Positions 36,156-48,900 of a stretch of 64,000 bases of DNA are shown piece by piece. Positions within the stretch are counted from its first letter, which is position 1, and the number at the start of each line of letters is the position of its first letter. The position numbers were made by a program, and so were the translations under genes. The notes below the pieces were generated by a model. The model was not told the DNA's origin and made no database searches. It saw only the letters and a program-made list of their open reading frames with translations. Origin of the DNA: Epiperipatus broadwayi (Eukaryota; Onychophora; Udeonychophora; Euonychophora; Peripatidae); contig JAQFVV010012396.1 in NCBI GenBank assembly GCA_028023455.1, positions 4,247,656 through 4,311,655 on the forward strand, given 5' to 3'.

Positions 36156-38374
36156 TTAATGGAAATAACTTAGACATTGGCTTTAATTTATAATTCCCAG
36201 TATTTAGGTTTTGAGTATCAAAATATTAACTTCATTATGATTTACTTGATCTTGAATATTAGAAAAGATTGGATATTATTTGATGTATTATTTTTGTTTT
36301 CAATCTTATTTGATTTTTAACACCTAATCCTGTTTAGAAAAAGATTGTGAGAAATGATTGTTTATTTAGAAATGAGCTTAACATATTGACAAAATTATTG
36401 TTAATGGATAATGAAATGACATTGGGTTTGATAAAATTGAGATTACCTATTTTGGGAAGTTGTTGATTAGTTTTGCATTTCATTAATGTCTTTCTAAAGA
36501 TAAAAAAATGGAAATCCCAAGCAACAAATATGCAGTAACAGCATGCAAAAATTGAACATTGCTTTTATGAACTATTTGATAGTCTGTATTTCCATATGTA
36601 ACTAAATCATTCAAGTTTTTTAACTATTTTTCATTATATTTTATTTACATTTTTATATAAAGTATATAAATCAAAATATTTTCTCAAAGCTATTACTTAC
36701 TAAGTGTACTGAATTATATTTACTTTTCCACTATTCATTCTTTTCTATGATTTTGTTCTGTGCTATAAATTTTAATACACTTTCAGAGTTTTATGTAATT
36801 TATTCATTTATAATACAATATTTTTATAATACCATCATAACATATATTACTAAAGTTTTTACAATTTAAATATATCTTATATTTCATTTTAGTCTTCTAA
36901 AAATTGTTTCCAATACTATAAATTTGAAAGACATACCACATTTTTGGTGCACTTTTCTTATAGTATTCTCAACTTTTATAAAACAACTTTTAATATATTG
37001 TCTAAATTGAAATTAAAGATAACCTAAAAGCTAAGTAGCAATAGTATATTTCAGTAAGGGTATCAATGGTTATTTCCATTTACTGATCTATAGTTAAATT
37101 GATACCAAATGACCTTATAAGCAATATATCTGAAGAGCAATCTAAGCTTATTTATAAATATAAAACAATATATCATTAACATTTCATGTTTGTTTTTAAC
37201 ATCTGCAATAGAAGGAAGCAAAAACATTGAATGGTAAATAATAATCCATTTATCAGATTACTTATTGGATATTAATTTATTTTTTTTCCCAGTAAGAAGC
37301 ATAGAATTGGTATCCATATTTATAATAACTCCTTTTACTTCTTATATAGTATTTAAGGTAAATATATGACATTCAAGTTAATTTGAAATGTTTTTGAATC
37401 CTAAGTTATTAGTTTATATGTTAAAATAGAAATAAAACTAGCTTCTGGATATATGAAGCAAAGTCAGATGCTTTTTGTTGAAGAACATCAGTAGTTAAAT
37501 CTATTTCAAGAATTTGGATATAATTCTGATGTATAGCAACTCCTTGATTACTAAAACTTTCTTGCTTGCTTAGAAGTATTCAGTTCTGAGTCCTACGTCA
37601 CCTAGCATGAAAGTGCAATACAGGTAAATTTTTACATTTATTTCTATAATACATAAATATAAAGATATATCAAATTTCTGTTTAAAGATAGAATTGAGAA
37701 TCCTAATCAAAATGTATTAATATATGTACAAATTTTGATGCTGATATAAATGTAATAAAAAATATCTATGTTTGACATAAATGTTGAGATTACACATAAA
37801 TTTTAATTTTTAAAACAGTTACTATAATATGTTGTCTTCTTAAAGACAGATTTACATATCTGCATTAAATGAAAAATACTATCTCAAACATTTCTGCTAA
37901 TTGTTTACTATTTCATTAACATTTTTTTCTTTATTTAATATTTTGCACATAGAATAACATCACAAAAATCCAAAGCTAATTCTGAGTGCAATTTCCAGAG
38001 CTATGTCTTTGAGGACTTCTAGGTGATGGTATGAAATGTTCAAGCTTGGATGAGCATACACAAACATGCTCATTGTAAATATGTCAATTTATAAATAAAA
38101 TCCTGAAATGATATAAATTTATACATACATATAATAAATGCATTGTTGATGATATATATTTTTATATTCATTGCATTAATTTTTAGTTTTATTAACATAA
38201 ATTTGGGCCACTAATATAAATTTTAAGATACTAATTTTAAATATCTAAACAATATCACATGATTCTAGATTACACATTGTATTTCAAGAGCAAAGTCTAT
38301 TTATACGGCTTAAATTGCATTATCTCTTGTAAGCTTGAATAAACAACAGATGTTAGATGGATAAAGCTTCATAA
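36156..38374. other. AT-rich sequence, nothing recognised
   Basis: No gene or shared repeat could be supported in this interval. Confidence 0.4.
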
Positions 38375-38839
38375 ACACCTATCTTTTTCTGTCCTGGTTG
38401 TGCATTAAAACCATATCCAAAATTCACTTGCACCACAAGTGTCAATGCTTGTAGAAAAACTAAGACATCAGCAGCTCTGTTTGGCTTCAAGCTTAACTAT
38501 TGGGAAGCATTTAGTATGACACAAAACAATGAATCCATAGTGGAGAGTCTTCTCTCAATCAGTATTCCAAGGTTTGTGAGGTTGACAAAAAGAATAAGAC
38601 TTGAACCTAAGCTAGCAGATTTCCTGATAAAAGTCAACCTTGGAGCCCTTCCAACATATGCCTTTTGGTGTTACAAGTGGGTATACAGAAATGATCCAAT
38701 CTGCTTGATGCATAATAAAAATGAAGAGACAATGAGCTATATTCTAAATCAATGTGAAATATGGAATAATATACATTATTGTGCATGTAAAAGAACCAGG
38801 AAAGCAGACATTATATGTACAAATATCTCTAGGCAATAA
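38375..38839 (+). pseudogene. Open R2-like LINE C-terminal fragment
   Basis: A single frame stays open for 154 codons from just after a TAA (38372-38374) to a TAA (38837-38839); the first ATG is at 38516. The upstream part has a CPGC zinc-knuckle-like pair (FFCPGCALKPYPKF), then TSAALFGFKLNYWEAF. The part after the ATG reads VNLGALPTYAFWCYKW, NDPICLMHNKNEETMSYILN and QCEIWNNIHYC. This resembles the segment after the RT in R2/NeSL-type LINEs, where intact proteins have LP(T)..., C..C....ET..H(I/V)L..C and RH motifs. Here the second cysteine of the knuckle is His (CLMH). RT and endonuclease domains are absent, so it cannot transpose. The intact frame in decayed surroundings is odd. Confidence 0.5.
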
Positions 38840-39734
38840 AGAGTGCCTTTATGGTAAAATTAGACTGGCAACCTTTATAAATTTCACTATATGGATAGTT
38901 TAAAATAAGATTATCTTTGACAATGGATTGAACAATAGGCCAGAAGAGCTTTTTCTCAAGTTACTTGGTGAAGCCAAAGACTACGATTGGAAAATATGCC
39001 AGCACTGGTTAGCCAATCAGACATAGGATCAACTGAAAATCTAAAGATCAAAGACCCATGGATGTTTATTGGACTGTTATGACAAGATTGATTAACTGGA
39101 TATAAGGACTCCTATACAGAGTCTAAATTGTTACATTAATGTAATTCATGGTAAGTACAAATTGTGACATCACATCAGAATTTCACAGATTCTCTAGTAA
39201 ATTGTCACTGGCTAAATTAAGCAGTTTTTAATAAGATTAATAAGCAGATGGTAGAAAGGGACCTTGCTTTGGGGTGTGGAAAACTTTTACCTGAAACTGC
39301 CTGGATAGCCACTGTAGTTCTGATTTTTCCTTTTGTTGTTATTTATTGTTAAAACACTGTATTTAGTAGTCAACTTGCTGATACAAATAATGCTTAAGTA
39401 GCTTATTTCAATGTAATCCTTTATAGATCTGTCAGGCAAATGGCCTATCTTTTTTTTACCATTTGTTTTTTTTTCTTTTTTATTGTTTTCATTGTAGAGT
39501 CACTGATCATTTGTAAGCATGTAACCTATAATAAGAAAGATGTAAAATGATATCCATATGTATCTTCTTAAGGTGTGAATAAATTTGTTATTTGAAACTA
39601 AAATTCATTACTTACAAATGTAATAAAATTAGTCTGGGAATATTAATAAATTCACCATTGGGTAGAAATGTATTAAGTGCACTTACATCTGCTTTGTTCA
39701 AGATTTAAAATACAGACATTCTTATATCTGGAAC
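38840..39734. other. Possible continuation of the LINE fragment, then AT-rich sequence
   Basis: About 38908-39030 a second short open stretch reads KIIFDNGLNNRPEELFLKLL and ends at a TAG. It may be the distal part of the same element. The rest, to 39734, shows nothing recognisable. Confidence 0.3.
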
Positions 39735-39915
39735 TTAATTGTAAATATAGGGGATTTGAACTCAGACTTTCAAGCAACCTTCAACTTCCACACTATCTCA
39801 TACTACTAATACACATACCCACACACATGTAGTAAAGATAAATAATAACCAATATATGTATTTCATACTGAACAAGCACTCATCAGTTGGTCCAGATTAT
39901 CACCTCCCACACATA
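39735..39915 (-). repeat. SINE-like repeat family R5, copy with hammerhead (minus)
   Basis: On the minus strand it runs from a hammerhead-containing segment through catgtgtgtgggtatgtgta and a tRNA-like segment (tatgagatagtgtggaag, then gagttcaaatcccc as B box at about 39763-39750). The same order is seen in the copies at 39955-40265 and 54270-54455. A tRNA-like promoter plus a hammerhead recalls the schistosome Sm-alpha SINE-like elements. Confidence 0.7.
39847..39893 (-). ncRNA. Hammerhead ribozyme candidate in the SINE-like repeat
   Basis: On the minus strand: stem I ACCAA (39891-39887), core CTGATGA (39886-39880), stem II GTGCT/AGTAT with a 5-nt loop (39879-39865), GAAA (39864-39861), stem III ATA-CA-TAT (39861-39854), A at position 17 (39853) and stem I TTGGT (39852-39848). 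Every invariant core base and all three stems are present. Stem II uses two G-U pairs, and cleavage after AUA would be slower than after GUC. Confidence 0.65.
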
Positions 39916-39954
39916 TATATATAATCAGTGCTAAGTTTATATTAAGATAGCAAA

Positions 39955-40265
39955 TCTTTATACTTTAATGGACAAGCGTAAATCTACTCCAAATCTCCAG
40001 TCATCCATACCATTGAAAATCTGATGATAGAATGCCCAAGACCCATGCTGATGTCAATATTGTTGTTATATATATTTGATTATATATGTGTGTGGGAGAT
40101 GATCATCTGGACAAACAGATGAGAGCTGGTTCAGCACAAAATACTTATATTGATGATTTTTTATCCTTTCTACATGCGTGTGGTCATGTGTATCAATAGT
40201 ATGAGATAGTGTGGATAGTTGAAGGTTTCTTAAAAGTCTGAGTTCAAATCCCCTATATTTACTTT
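39955..40265 (+). repeat. SINE-like repeat family R5, longer copy (plus)
   Basis: A head-to-head partner of the previous copy. It includes a 5' part (aatctactcc..ccattgaaaatctgatgat) also seen at 63845-64000 (minus) and 54010-54265 (minus). The hammerhead region (40108-40155) has lost key bases: the core is CAGATGA and GAAA has become AAAA. Then come the tRNA-like tgagatagtgtgg and gagttcaaatcccc (40240-40253). Confidence 0.7.
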
Positions 40266-42549
40266 CCTCATGAATTTTAAATTCTCTGACTTTTATATTG
40301 TCCCATATTTTCATATTTCTGGTTGATTTAATAATACTGTTTGAATGATTGAAACAATAATTATATTTTGAAATAAATTAAGATGTGTTGATATATATAT
40401 ATACATAAACATTAAAATCTCTTTTTCTTTCTATATATATTAAATTGTAATAATGAGATCATTGAGAAGTTAAAAAGCTATGCTGGAGTTTTATGAATGA
40501 AATCAAGGTACTAAAAAATCGAAAATATTTCTTTATTAGTAGTATTAATTATTTTATCACTATTTTAGCATCTTATACATCATTGTTTTAATAGTGAACT
40601 TTAATTTTTAGATCTATTTTAGCCAACATCTTTCATATTTATTGAGTTATTTAGAATGCCTTCAACATTTTATAATTATAATTAAAAAATTATTCAAGAA
40701 TGATTATCACATTTACATAATAAAATGTAGTTAAAATAGTAAATAAATAATTTTTTAATATAATATTGGTTTATTTAATGGCAAATCAAAATGTACGATA
40801 AGTAAACTTTATTTTTTGCTAATGTTTTACTTAGTATTAAATCAATTTTATTTAGCTTTTATTAATAATGAACTTTTCATATAACACATGATCGATCGAA
40901 ATGTTGTGATATTTTATCAAGCAAAATTGTAAAATTAATTTTTTTTTCATTTTAATAATCCTTGGAAACACCTGGAAGTTGCATTAATAATAAAAGAAAT
41001 GAAAACACGATCAGTGTTACTTCCTGGTAACATACTTTTTCTCTTTTTAATAATATATTATATATGTAGAATTGAAAAAAAAATTATACATTTTTCATTA
41101 GATGAAAAATATTAATAAAATTTTTAACTAAATTAAACATTAGATACAAAAATACTTTAGTATCTACAATTTTTTTAAATTTCAAATTTCATTTTGTTAG
41201 ATTTTACACTTTTGATAATTAAAATTAAGTTTAAATTAATATTTAATAAATTTTTAAAATGACATTTTCTTAGAGAAAATTGAATGTTTCAATATATAAG
41301 CCATATTATAGCAGCATTATTAAAGATTCACTCCCTCTGAAATTGTTGAATACTACTATAAACCTATTTTCTTTTTGTTATTCTCTTCCAATCTACAATC
41401 ATCAAATTATTTTCTTAACCTCCTTTTTTTATTCTTTTATTGCAGTTTTATAAAAGCTATTATATTAAATACAATATTTTATTTTAAATTTTTTCAAGGC
41501 CCAGTTTGATTTTGTGTAATGAGAAGTGGGGATCTGGAGTTAAAGGCCAAAGAATTATTTTCATGTCTATTATTTTCAGTGGTCAAACATTTTGTGAATT
41601 CCCAAGAAATAAAATCTTTCAATAGCTTTTTATATATTCGTCATTCATGCTATAAACAGGTAAACAAAAACAAAATCAACTAATAAAATCTTTACCTCTT
41701 TCTTTTATACACTTCTTTTATATGTCATTACATTCTGTCCTCACAAATAAATGTTCTGATTAAAAAAAATTCAGTCTGTTATACACAGATCTCAAATAAC
41801 ACTGAAATTACAAAAACAGTACCTTTGATTCTTTGAATCCTTAAAACAATGTTTATTCCAGAAAGCAATGAAAAGTGAGAAACCTCTATATATTTTTATT
41901 TTGCTTACTCCGATAATACATTTTATAGATTTCTTTTATTAATTTTGTTATTAAATATTTTGGGGCAACCTTTTACTTTTCTTATTTTATTTATCTGATT
42001 ATATTTTTTACATATTTCAAAACTCACATCTCAAATATTGTCAATTTTTTTTCCATTGCTTTTTAGAAAGTTTCTGCTTTATTCATATTTGTAATTTAGT
42101 TATAGTATCCCTTTATTCATTTTTTTCTGGTTTGTTAGTACTATTGTTACTTAATTATGTTTATAATTTTTTATCATCATCATTTAATCAACTTGCAATA
42201 GATTTTTAAAAAAATGACATTTTCTTAAAAAAATAAATTCCAATATATTTAATTATTATATCATTTATTTCCTCAGTCTAAGTTTGTTACAAAATGTATC
42301 TATCTTGTTTACTACTTTGTTAATTTTAATTCCATTAAATATATGGACTCATTTTTTTCTGATGGTAATAATTATTCCAAATTAATTATTCTTTCATCAT
42401 CTTTTATAAATAGATATTAAATAAAACTGCAGTTAACCAATATCTAATCTAAATACGATTAAAAATATCTATAGTCCTAAAAATATTTTTCAACTTTATA
42501 AGATCCTTTTTTAATCTTTTTTTCAATTTATATTTTTTGTATAATATTA
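40266..42549. other. AT-rich sequence, nothing recognised
   Basis: No gene or repeat shared within the window was identified. Confidence 0.4.
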
Positions 42550-43037
42550 ATCAATGGGTAATACATCATCTAATCATCCATACCGCTCGATGGTGCTGTT
42601 GCTAGTGAAAAACAAATAGTTATAACATTACCAGGCTGTTTTTATTTTGTTAACTCCTCATTTAGTGAATTGTGACCCTTTGAGAATGAAAGTAGGGGCA
42701 TTTGAGAATTCATTACAATTTTTACTAACTCACATAAATTACAATACATTTAACCCCGAAAAATAATAAATTCATTCTAATATACTTTTCGTATTTACAA
42801 CTACAGAAACCTTCATATCATATGTTGTACAATAGTCAAGAGTAATGTCTATAGAGAGTGTTGCATACTCAATATGCTAGAGATGTTGGGGTAAAGGTGC
42901 ACTTCAACATCTTAGTGTTTGAACAGTTTACAGGCTGTAAGATCTATGAGTGGCCTTGTAAACAGCATATTTCTGTGCTTTAGCATAGAAACAGCACCAT
43001 CGCATGGTGTGGATGATCAGACGATGTATTACCAATC
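42550..43037. mobile_element. ~485-bp element with ~45-bp terminal inverted repeats
   Basis: The left end ggtaatacatcatctaatca, then tccataccgctcgatggtgctgtt, is the reverse complement, with few mismatches, of the right end (aacagcaccatcgcatggtg, then tggatgatcagacgatgtattacc, 42983-43032). The interior is non-coding. The last 110 bp contain three successive hairpins: gtttaca..tgtaaac, ttctgtgctttagcatagaa and caccatcgcatggtg. It is probably a non-autonomous DNA or fold-back element. A possible aatca target duplication is not convincing. Confidence 0.7.
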
Positions 43038-43594
43038 AGAATTATACATATGAAGACTGAACAATAACAAAAAAAAACATTCTTTGTGTTTTTATGTCCT
43101 ATTGTATTACAATATTTAAATACATAAAACTTACCTATACATTATATATTTATAAAAAGTAGTAAGTGGTGTAGTATTTCAGGGCATCTAATTATATGAC
43201 CAATATTTAGATTTGAATCCACATAGAGAATATGGATTTTTTAAATTTAGCTGAAAATTTCAAAAGAAACTTTTTTTTCTGGTTGGTCACTTAATATTCC
43301 ATGTAGATACTTATACAATTTTTGATTAATAAATGGGTATTTAAATATTTGTTTGCCAAAGGGTTAAATAAAACAAAACCATTAAACCTTCTCTGTCAGT
43401 TAATCAGATTGATAACTAATATATTCTTCTTTACTATTTCTTTATGGAAAAATGCTGGTAGAACCTTTGCTTTGTCATGCGCTATTTTATCTTTTAATAA
43501 ACATTAGATTGGATCAAGAATAATTTTAGTATGTTGAAATTTTAAAGGTTTATTTTAGCGATACTTATAAAGAAAATTGCCTTGTTTGAATAAA
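43038..43594. other. AT-rich sequence; weak tRNA-like segment
   Basis: At about 43160-43215 ggtgtagtatttcagggc is followed by agatttgaatccaca, loosely A-box- and B-box-like. Otherwise nothing was recognised. Confidence 0.3.
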
Positions 43595-43680
43595 TTGAAT
43601 ATATATATATAACATTTGGAAGGTTGGCTTTGAATATATATATATAACATTTGGAAGGTTGGCTTGAATATATATATAAC
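43595..43680. repeat. 35-bp minisatellite, about 2.5 units
   Basis: The unit gaatatatatatataacatt plus tggaaggttggctt repeats twice almost exactly, and a third partial unit follows. Confidence 0.85.
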
Positions 43681-45035
43681 TTTTTTTTAAATTCTCATTT
43701 GCTATGAAAAGAACAATCCTCCTGTGTATATATAAACATACTAAATGGTGTTTATCCAAAATGGACATTTTAAAAATGATTAAAAGCATGAATATATCAA
43801 AATATTTATATATAATCAATACAGAATTTTAAAAATGCAGTGAACAAAGAGTACAAATACTGCATTGCATTTGTGATAATAAGCTCAGAAAACAACGAAG
43901 ATGTTCGAATAACAAAATACACAAGCAATAAAATGAAAACAATGGTAATAAAAAAATTTAAGCTATATACAAAAGTATTTACAAATTCAGTTTAACAAAT
44001 AAATGTTTAAATTAAAAAAAAATCTCATAGTAATCATTTTAAGAATCCTAAAGAGTTCTTTCTTGAAATTACAAAGTTTAATAAAAAAGAAGACTGTGGG
44101 GTTGTTATCTTGAAACCTATTCAGAATATTTCTACATCTAAAGATGCTTCAGAAGTGCTGATGAAGAGACGGAACAAATTTTCTCATTATATAATTGAAT
44201 TGTTATCTTCAAGGCAATAGTTTCATTAATCACAAAAATAGTTACAAAACTTTATTATTTAACAGCAGTTAAAACTTCTTCACTTAAATGAAACACTGAT
44301 TCTGCGAACATTTAACTTATTAAAATTACATTATTCTTTAAAAGAAACAAAGGACATTCACTTTTTTAAATAAAAAAGTTATTTTTAACCATTAATAATA
44401 AAAGAGAAAGGAGCTAGTGAATAATATTGAACATTCTCTTTAAAGAGTATAATTCTAATTTGCTTTCTAATATTACGACATAAAATTATATATTTTAATA
44501 AAATTTCAATTTGGTATTTATACATTTAAAAAGATTTAAAATATTTTCCAATAATTTTAACAAACGTGTAAATAATTCGCCGCTATTAAATATGTAATGT
44601 TTTTTTTTTTTTTTTTAAATATAAACTTATTCATAGACAAACTAAGTTAAATACGTTACTATATTTGACAAGTTATATTCCTAAAGAATTAGTACAAAAA
44701 AAAACTTGCAAACAACGTCCACTTTTACATATACACTGAGAAAAAAAAAAGAGATACTAATGTTAAGTTATTGGTCAGATTAAAAAAATAGCTACTTTTA
44801 TTTGATTCCTAGATTCGGAGTCAGCTCGAAAAAAAATGGGGTCAGAAACAATGTTTTCATGGGGGGTACTCATAATAAAAATACTTAGTAATTTTTAAAA
44901 AATTATCTTATTTGTAAACATATATTGCTTTACAGTTATTGTAAATCAAATCAAGAACAATTCTCTTAATAATTTTTTTTTTTTTATATGAGCATTCGCT
45001 AAAAAAAAAAAAAAATTAAAATATATATATATAAT
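43681..45035. other. AT-rich sequence, nothing recognised
   Basis: A/T-rich DNA with homopolymer runs; no coding or repeat structure could be supported. Confidence 0.4.
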
Positions 45036-45930
45036 TTTTTCCATCAACCATTATCAATCCATTGCAGGATGAACGTCTCTCCAAGTTCAATCCAACTTCT
45101 CTGATCTCTAGCCTGTCTTCTCCGCATCACCCCAGCACCCTTTTTAATTTCATTTATCCATCTCACATGTGGTCTCTTTCTGGGTCTTTTACAATCTCTT
45201 GGAATCCTGTTTAAGAATTCAATTGTTCATATATTATCATCTTTTATAGAAATATGTCCAGCCCAACTCCAGTTTATAATTCTTTCAATGATGTCAGTAA
45301 CACCTGTTTGTATTGTGTTTTTGATTTCTTCTTGTTACTTCTGACATGCATCTTTCCATACTTCTTTGAGTGTTCTGAAGTCTCTCTATTGCCCTTCCTT
45401 AAGTAGGAATAGGTAAAACGCATTTATTAAAAGCTTTCCTTTTCAAACACATAGGCATATTTCTTTTTAATATTAAGTTATTTCTAACAAAAACACTCCA
45501 ACTAAGTTTAACCCTATGATTAACTTCATTCATTATGTTTTGTTCTGTAATAATAATCAGACCAAAGTATTTATAGTTGTTAACTTTTCTAACTCATCAT
45601 AATCACCCTTTATTTTCATCTTTTGAAAAAATACATTGAAAATTATTTTAGTCTTTTTACCATTTACCTTTAGTCCTACTTTCTTATTTCCATCTGATAA
45701 CTCGTGCAACATTTCCTGAAGCTCTGAAGCATTATTTGCAAAAACGCCTATATCATCTGCAAAATCTAAATAACTTAAATAATCTCCATTTACTTTTACT
45801 CCTTTAGCTTACCATTTTATTTCACAAAATACTTCTTGCAGCATTGCTGCAAAAAGTTTTGGAGATATAGTCATCCTGCCTTACACTCTTCTCAATGTTA
45901 AAAAGTTTCATCATTAAAAAAAGTTATAAA
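45036..45930 (-). pseudogene. RTE-clade LINE, 3' half of the reverse transcriptase
   Basis: RTE LINEs encode one protein with APE endonuclease and RT. Translating the minus strand from 45930 gives, in order, QDDYISK.F (the GVRQGD..SP.LF block), VNGDYLSYLDFADDIGVFAN (the catalytic FADD box, encoded near 45764-45753), ASELQEML, KVGLKVN..KTK, then in other frames LKRKAFNKCVLP, WSWAGHISIKDDN, IPRDCKRPRKRPHVRWINEI and RDQRSWIELGETFILQWID close to 45045. This is the full order expected of the RTE palm, thumb and C-terminus. Frameshifts and stops interrupt it and the endonuclease half is missing, as in a 5'-truncated insertion. The clade is quite sure. Confidence 0.85.
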
Positions 45931-48900
45931 AAGCTCCTGATTTTAGATTGAGATTCTTAATCTGCCTTTCAATAAGCAAAGTCAATGTGTTATATATAAA
46001 ATTAAAAGTTGAATTTTACTATGAAAATAAACAGCTAGATAAAGATAAAACATTTGCTCCAAAAGACTTCTGTCTTTTCAGAGATCTATTAACATCTTGG
46101 AATAAAATCATTTCAATATACATTTTTCTAATGTCACAGGAATATAGGAATTCACAGAATACTCTTTGTGCTATAATGTCTACTGACACTAAAATAACTA
46201 AAGAATATGACTTAGAATTCATTAGTGATTAAATGTGCAATACTATAGTTATGTTATTATGGAATACCAATGGATTAAATAGTGATATTATTCATATAAA
46301 ATGAAAATATTAATGTCTTAATATTTTACTATGGATTACTTTATTAAAATTTTATAATTCATTTAAGTAGATAATTCTTTTTTGAACAATATGATTAAAA
46401 TATGATTGAACTTCAAATATAATGCTTATGTGATATACATTCATACTGCATATATTAATCAGAGATTTCAGGACTTGTAGATTTTAATTTCATAGTATTT
46501 CTACAGATATTATTGCATTAATATATTAATAAATAAGCTTTTAACATTTTTGTTATTGTTAGTGCTTAAAGCATGCAAGAATTTTTAAATTATAAACATC
46601 CGCTTTAACCTTAATATTAACAGAAATCTATGCAGTTTATGCATGCACTTTTTATTCCTTCATTTCAATCTTTTTTCTACTTTCTGAAAAGATACATTTT
46701 ATTTTTCTATGATAAAAAATAAAAATTTTATTACAATTTTTGTAATCAAGTAAATTGAATTTTTTTGCCTTTCTGGATAGTTAATGGAAAGGTATTCGCC
46801 ACGAAAAATACATCAGAAAAAATAAAAGTTTTTACCGATGTATTTAAAAGATAACATTATGGGAGCTTGATGGTAAGTATTTATTTTTATGTATTTTTAA
46901 ATTATTTTATTTTTAAATATTTTTTAATTACTATTTGAATTTATATTTGATAAAAAATATATGAAAAAATTAGCATAAAAAATAGCTCATGATTGTGTAC
47001 ATTTATATCGTGAATTATCTGCATTTTTTGCTATGCTGTGAGCTTGGGTCTGGTAATTGAATTAGGTGATATGAGACAAATGAAAACATATTTTGCAAAT
47101 ATTATGACCCAATTTAGATTTTTCTATAATGTATTGTCTGCATTTTAATAATAATAAAAGTACGCAAATGCTAAAAATAAAGATTTTGACAGTGCATAAA
47201 CTTAGGTCGATTATAGACTACTGCAAATGTAAATTTCAAAGCTGCATATCAAATGCAAAGAGAAGTGGCAGTTTATGAAGCTATTACTAAAATTATTGTC
47301 ATAATAGCATGAAGCAATATGAGGCCTCAAAACCTATAAAAATAGGATAAATAATACTACATCACACCATCCCTAAACTACTAACTTATGTACCTCAAGC
47401 ATAACTTTATAATGAATTTAGTATTTCATTCACTTTTTATTTTATTTTATTTTGTATTTAGTGACTCTTTTAGTAATAATTCTTAATAAATTACAAATAT
47501 TATTCAAGTTCTTTATTATCATATTCAAATTATACTAATTATTGATCAATGTTAACTGCTTGTTATAAGGGATGTTATTAGGGATAACATATTCATTGCA
47601 AACTCCTGTATGGAAATACATTTTGAAGAGCTATTAGGAAAAATGAAAGTTACTGTCTTTATTTTACCAAGTTTTCAAGTGATGGATTACCTTACATAAG
47701 GATTATAAACCAATTTTTTTGAAATTTTATGATGAATCCAACTAACTTAATAACAAAAATATAATTTTAGGTTGCATGCATGATAATTTTGAATTTTTGA
47801 AATAATATAAAAGTAATTATTAGAAATATTGACTTTTATTCTTTTTTTATTAGTTTGAATATCAGTGACTATATTTTTTCAGCTTAATTACATTCTTTTG
47901 TGTATTATGTTTCAAACAATATATATTATGTCATTTTTGAGTAATACAAACTTAAATTATGATAAAATTTGTGGCTTAACATAATTTTTAAAATATTCAA
48001 TATGTCTGCTTCATCAGCTAAAAGGTTAAAGTAAATAATCATGTTTTAATGAGAATTCCTCATGAATCTGCAGAAATATAAATTTAAAAAAATTTTAATG
48101 ACTATGAAAGACCATTAGGAATAAAAAGTGGGGAAGAATGCATTTATTTCTCTTAGAAACTCCTGAATGTGAAAAGGAACATGTTTAACACCAATGGTAT
48201 CACCTGAATAAATAGATAAATATTATTTCACCAAACTGAAAATATGTGAGAGGATAGTATCTAGTGAAAGGAGTTTATTTAGAATAAATATATCAAGGAA
48301 AGGATATAGATTAATGTAATAATAATAGTAAATGTGTTAACATTTGACTTTTAATATTATTGGTGTAGAGTTTGAATGACTTTGTTAATTTGACTCTAGT
48401 AACACACATTTCATAGGAGTATATTTATAATTGTTGTATTCCAGAAAATAATTTGAGATTAAAATAATATTTTCAGAGTATATTTATAATTTATTATGAG
48501 AGATGAATTATCTGAAAGATAATCAAATATGTTAAAATAAGTTATCTGATAATAAATCACAATGATAGAGTGATTAAAGATATTTTTTACTAAAATTTAT
48601 GAATTGGAAATATTTTGGATAAAAGTAGTACAAATATTGTTCTGTTAATATGCATTAATAAATATGTTTTTTTAATATTTTTGGTTAAGGAGCTCCACAG
48701 ATAAGAATAGTGGAATCATCTTCAAATATAAAAATCATTTGTGAATTACAAATAAGCAGTGTTCAATCAAGAGTACTGTCTGCTTTTTTGAAGAATAGAA
48801 ATGTTGATTTAGCAGTCTATGTACTGTTTCTGATACAAAGTTTTTTTCTCTTTTTTTTTCTTTTTTGGTCCCTTGTGTTAGTTTAGAATGCAGTCATCAT

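Noticed and set aside
40066-40314. 82-codon minus-strand open frame
   Set aside because: It is antisense to the SINE-like R5 copy and has no protein similarity.
44158-44180. CTGATGAAGAGACGGAAC on the plus strand
   Set aside because: It lacks GAAA at the required place and any closing stem.
45948-46232. 94-codon plus-strand frame beside the RTE fragment
   Set aside because: No similarity to RTE or any other family, and an equally open frame exists on the opposite strand.
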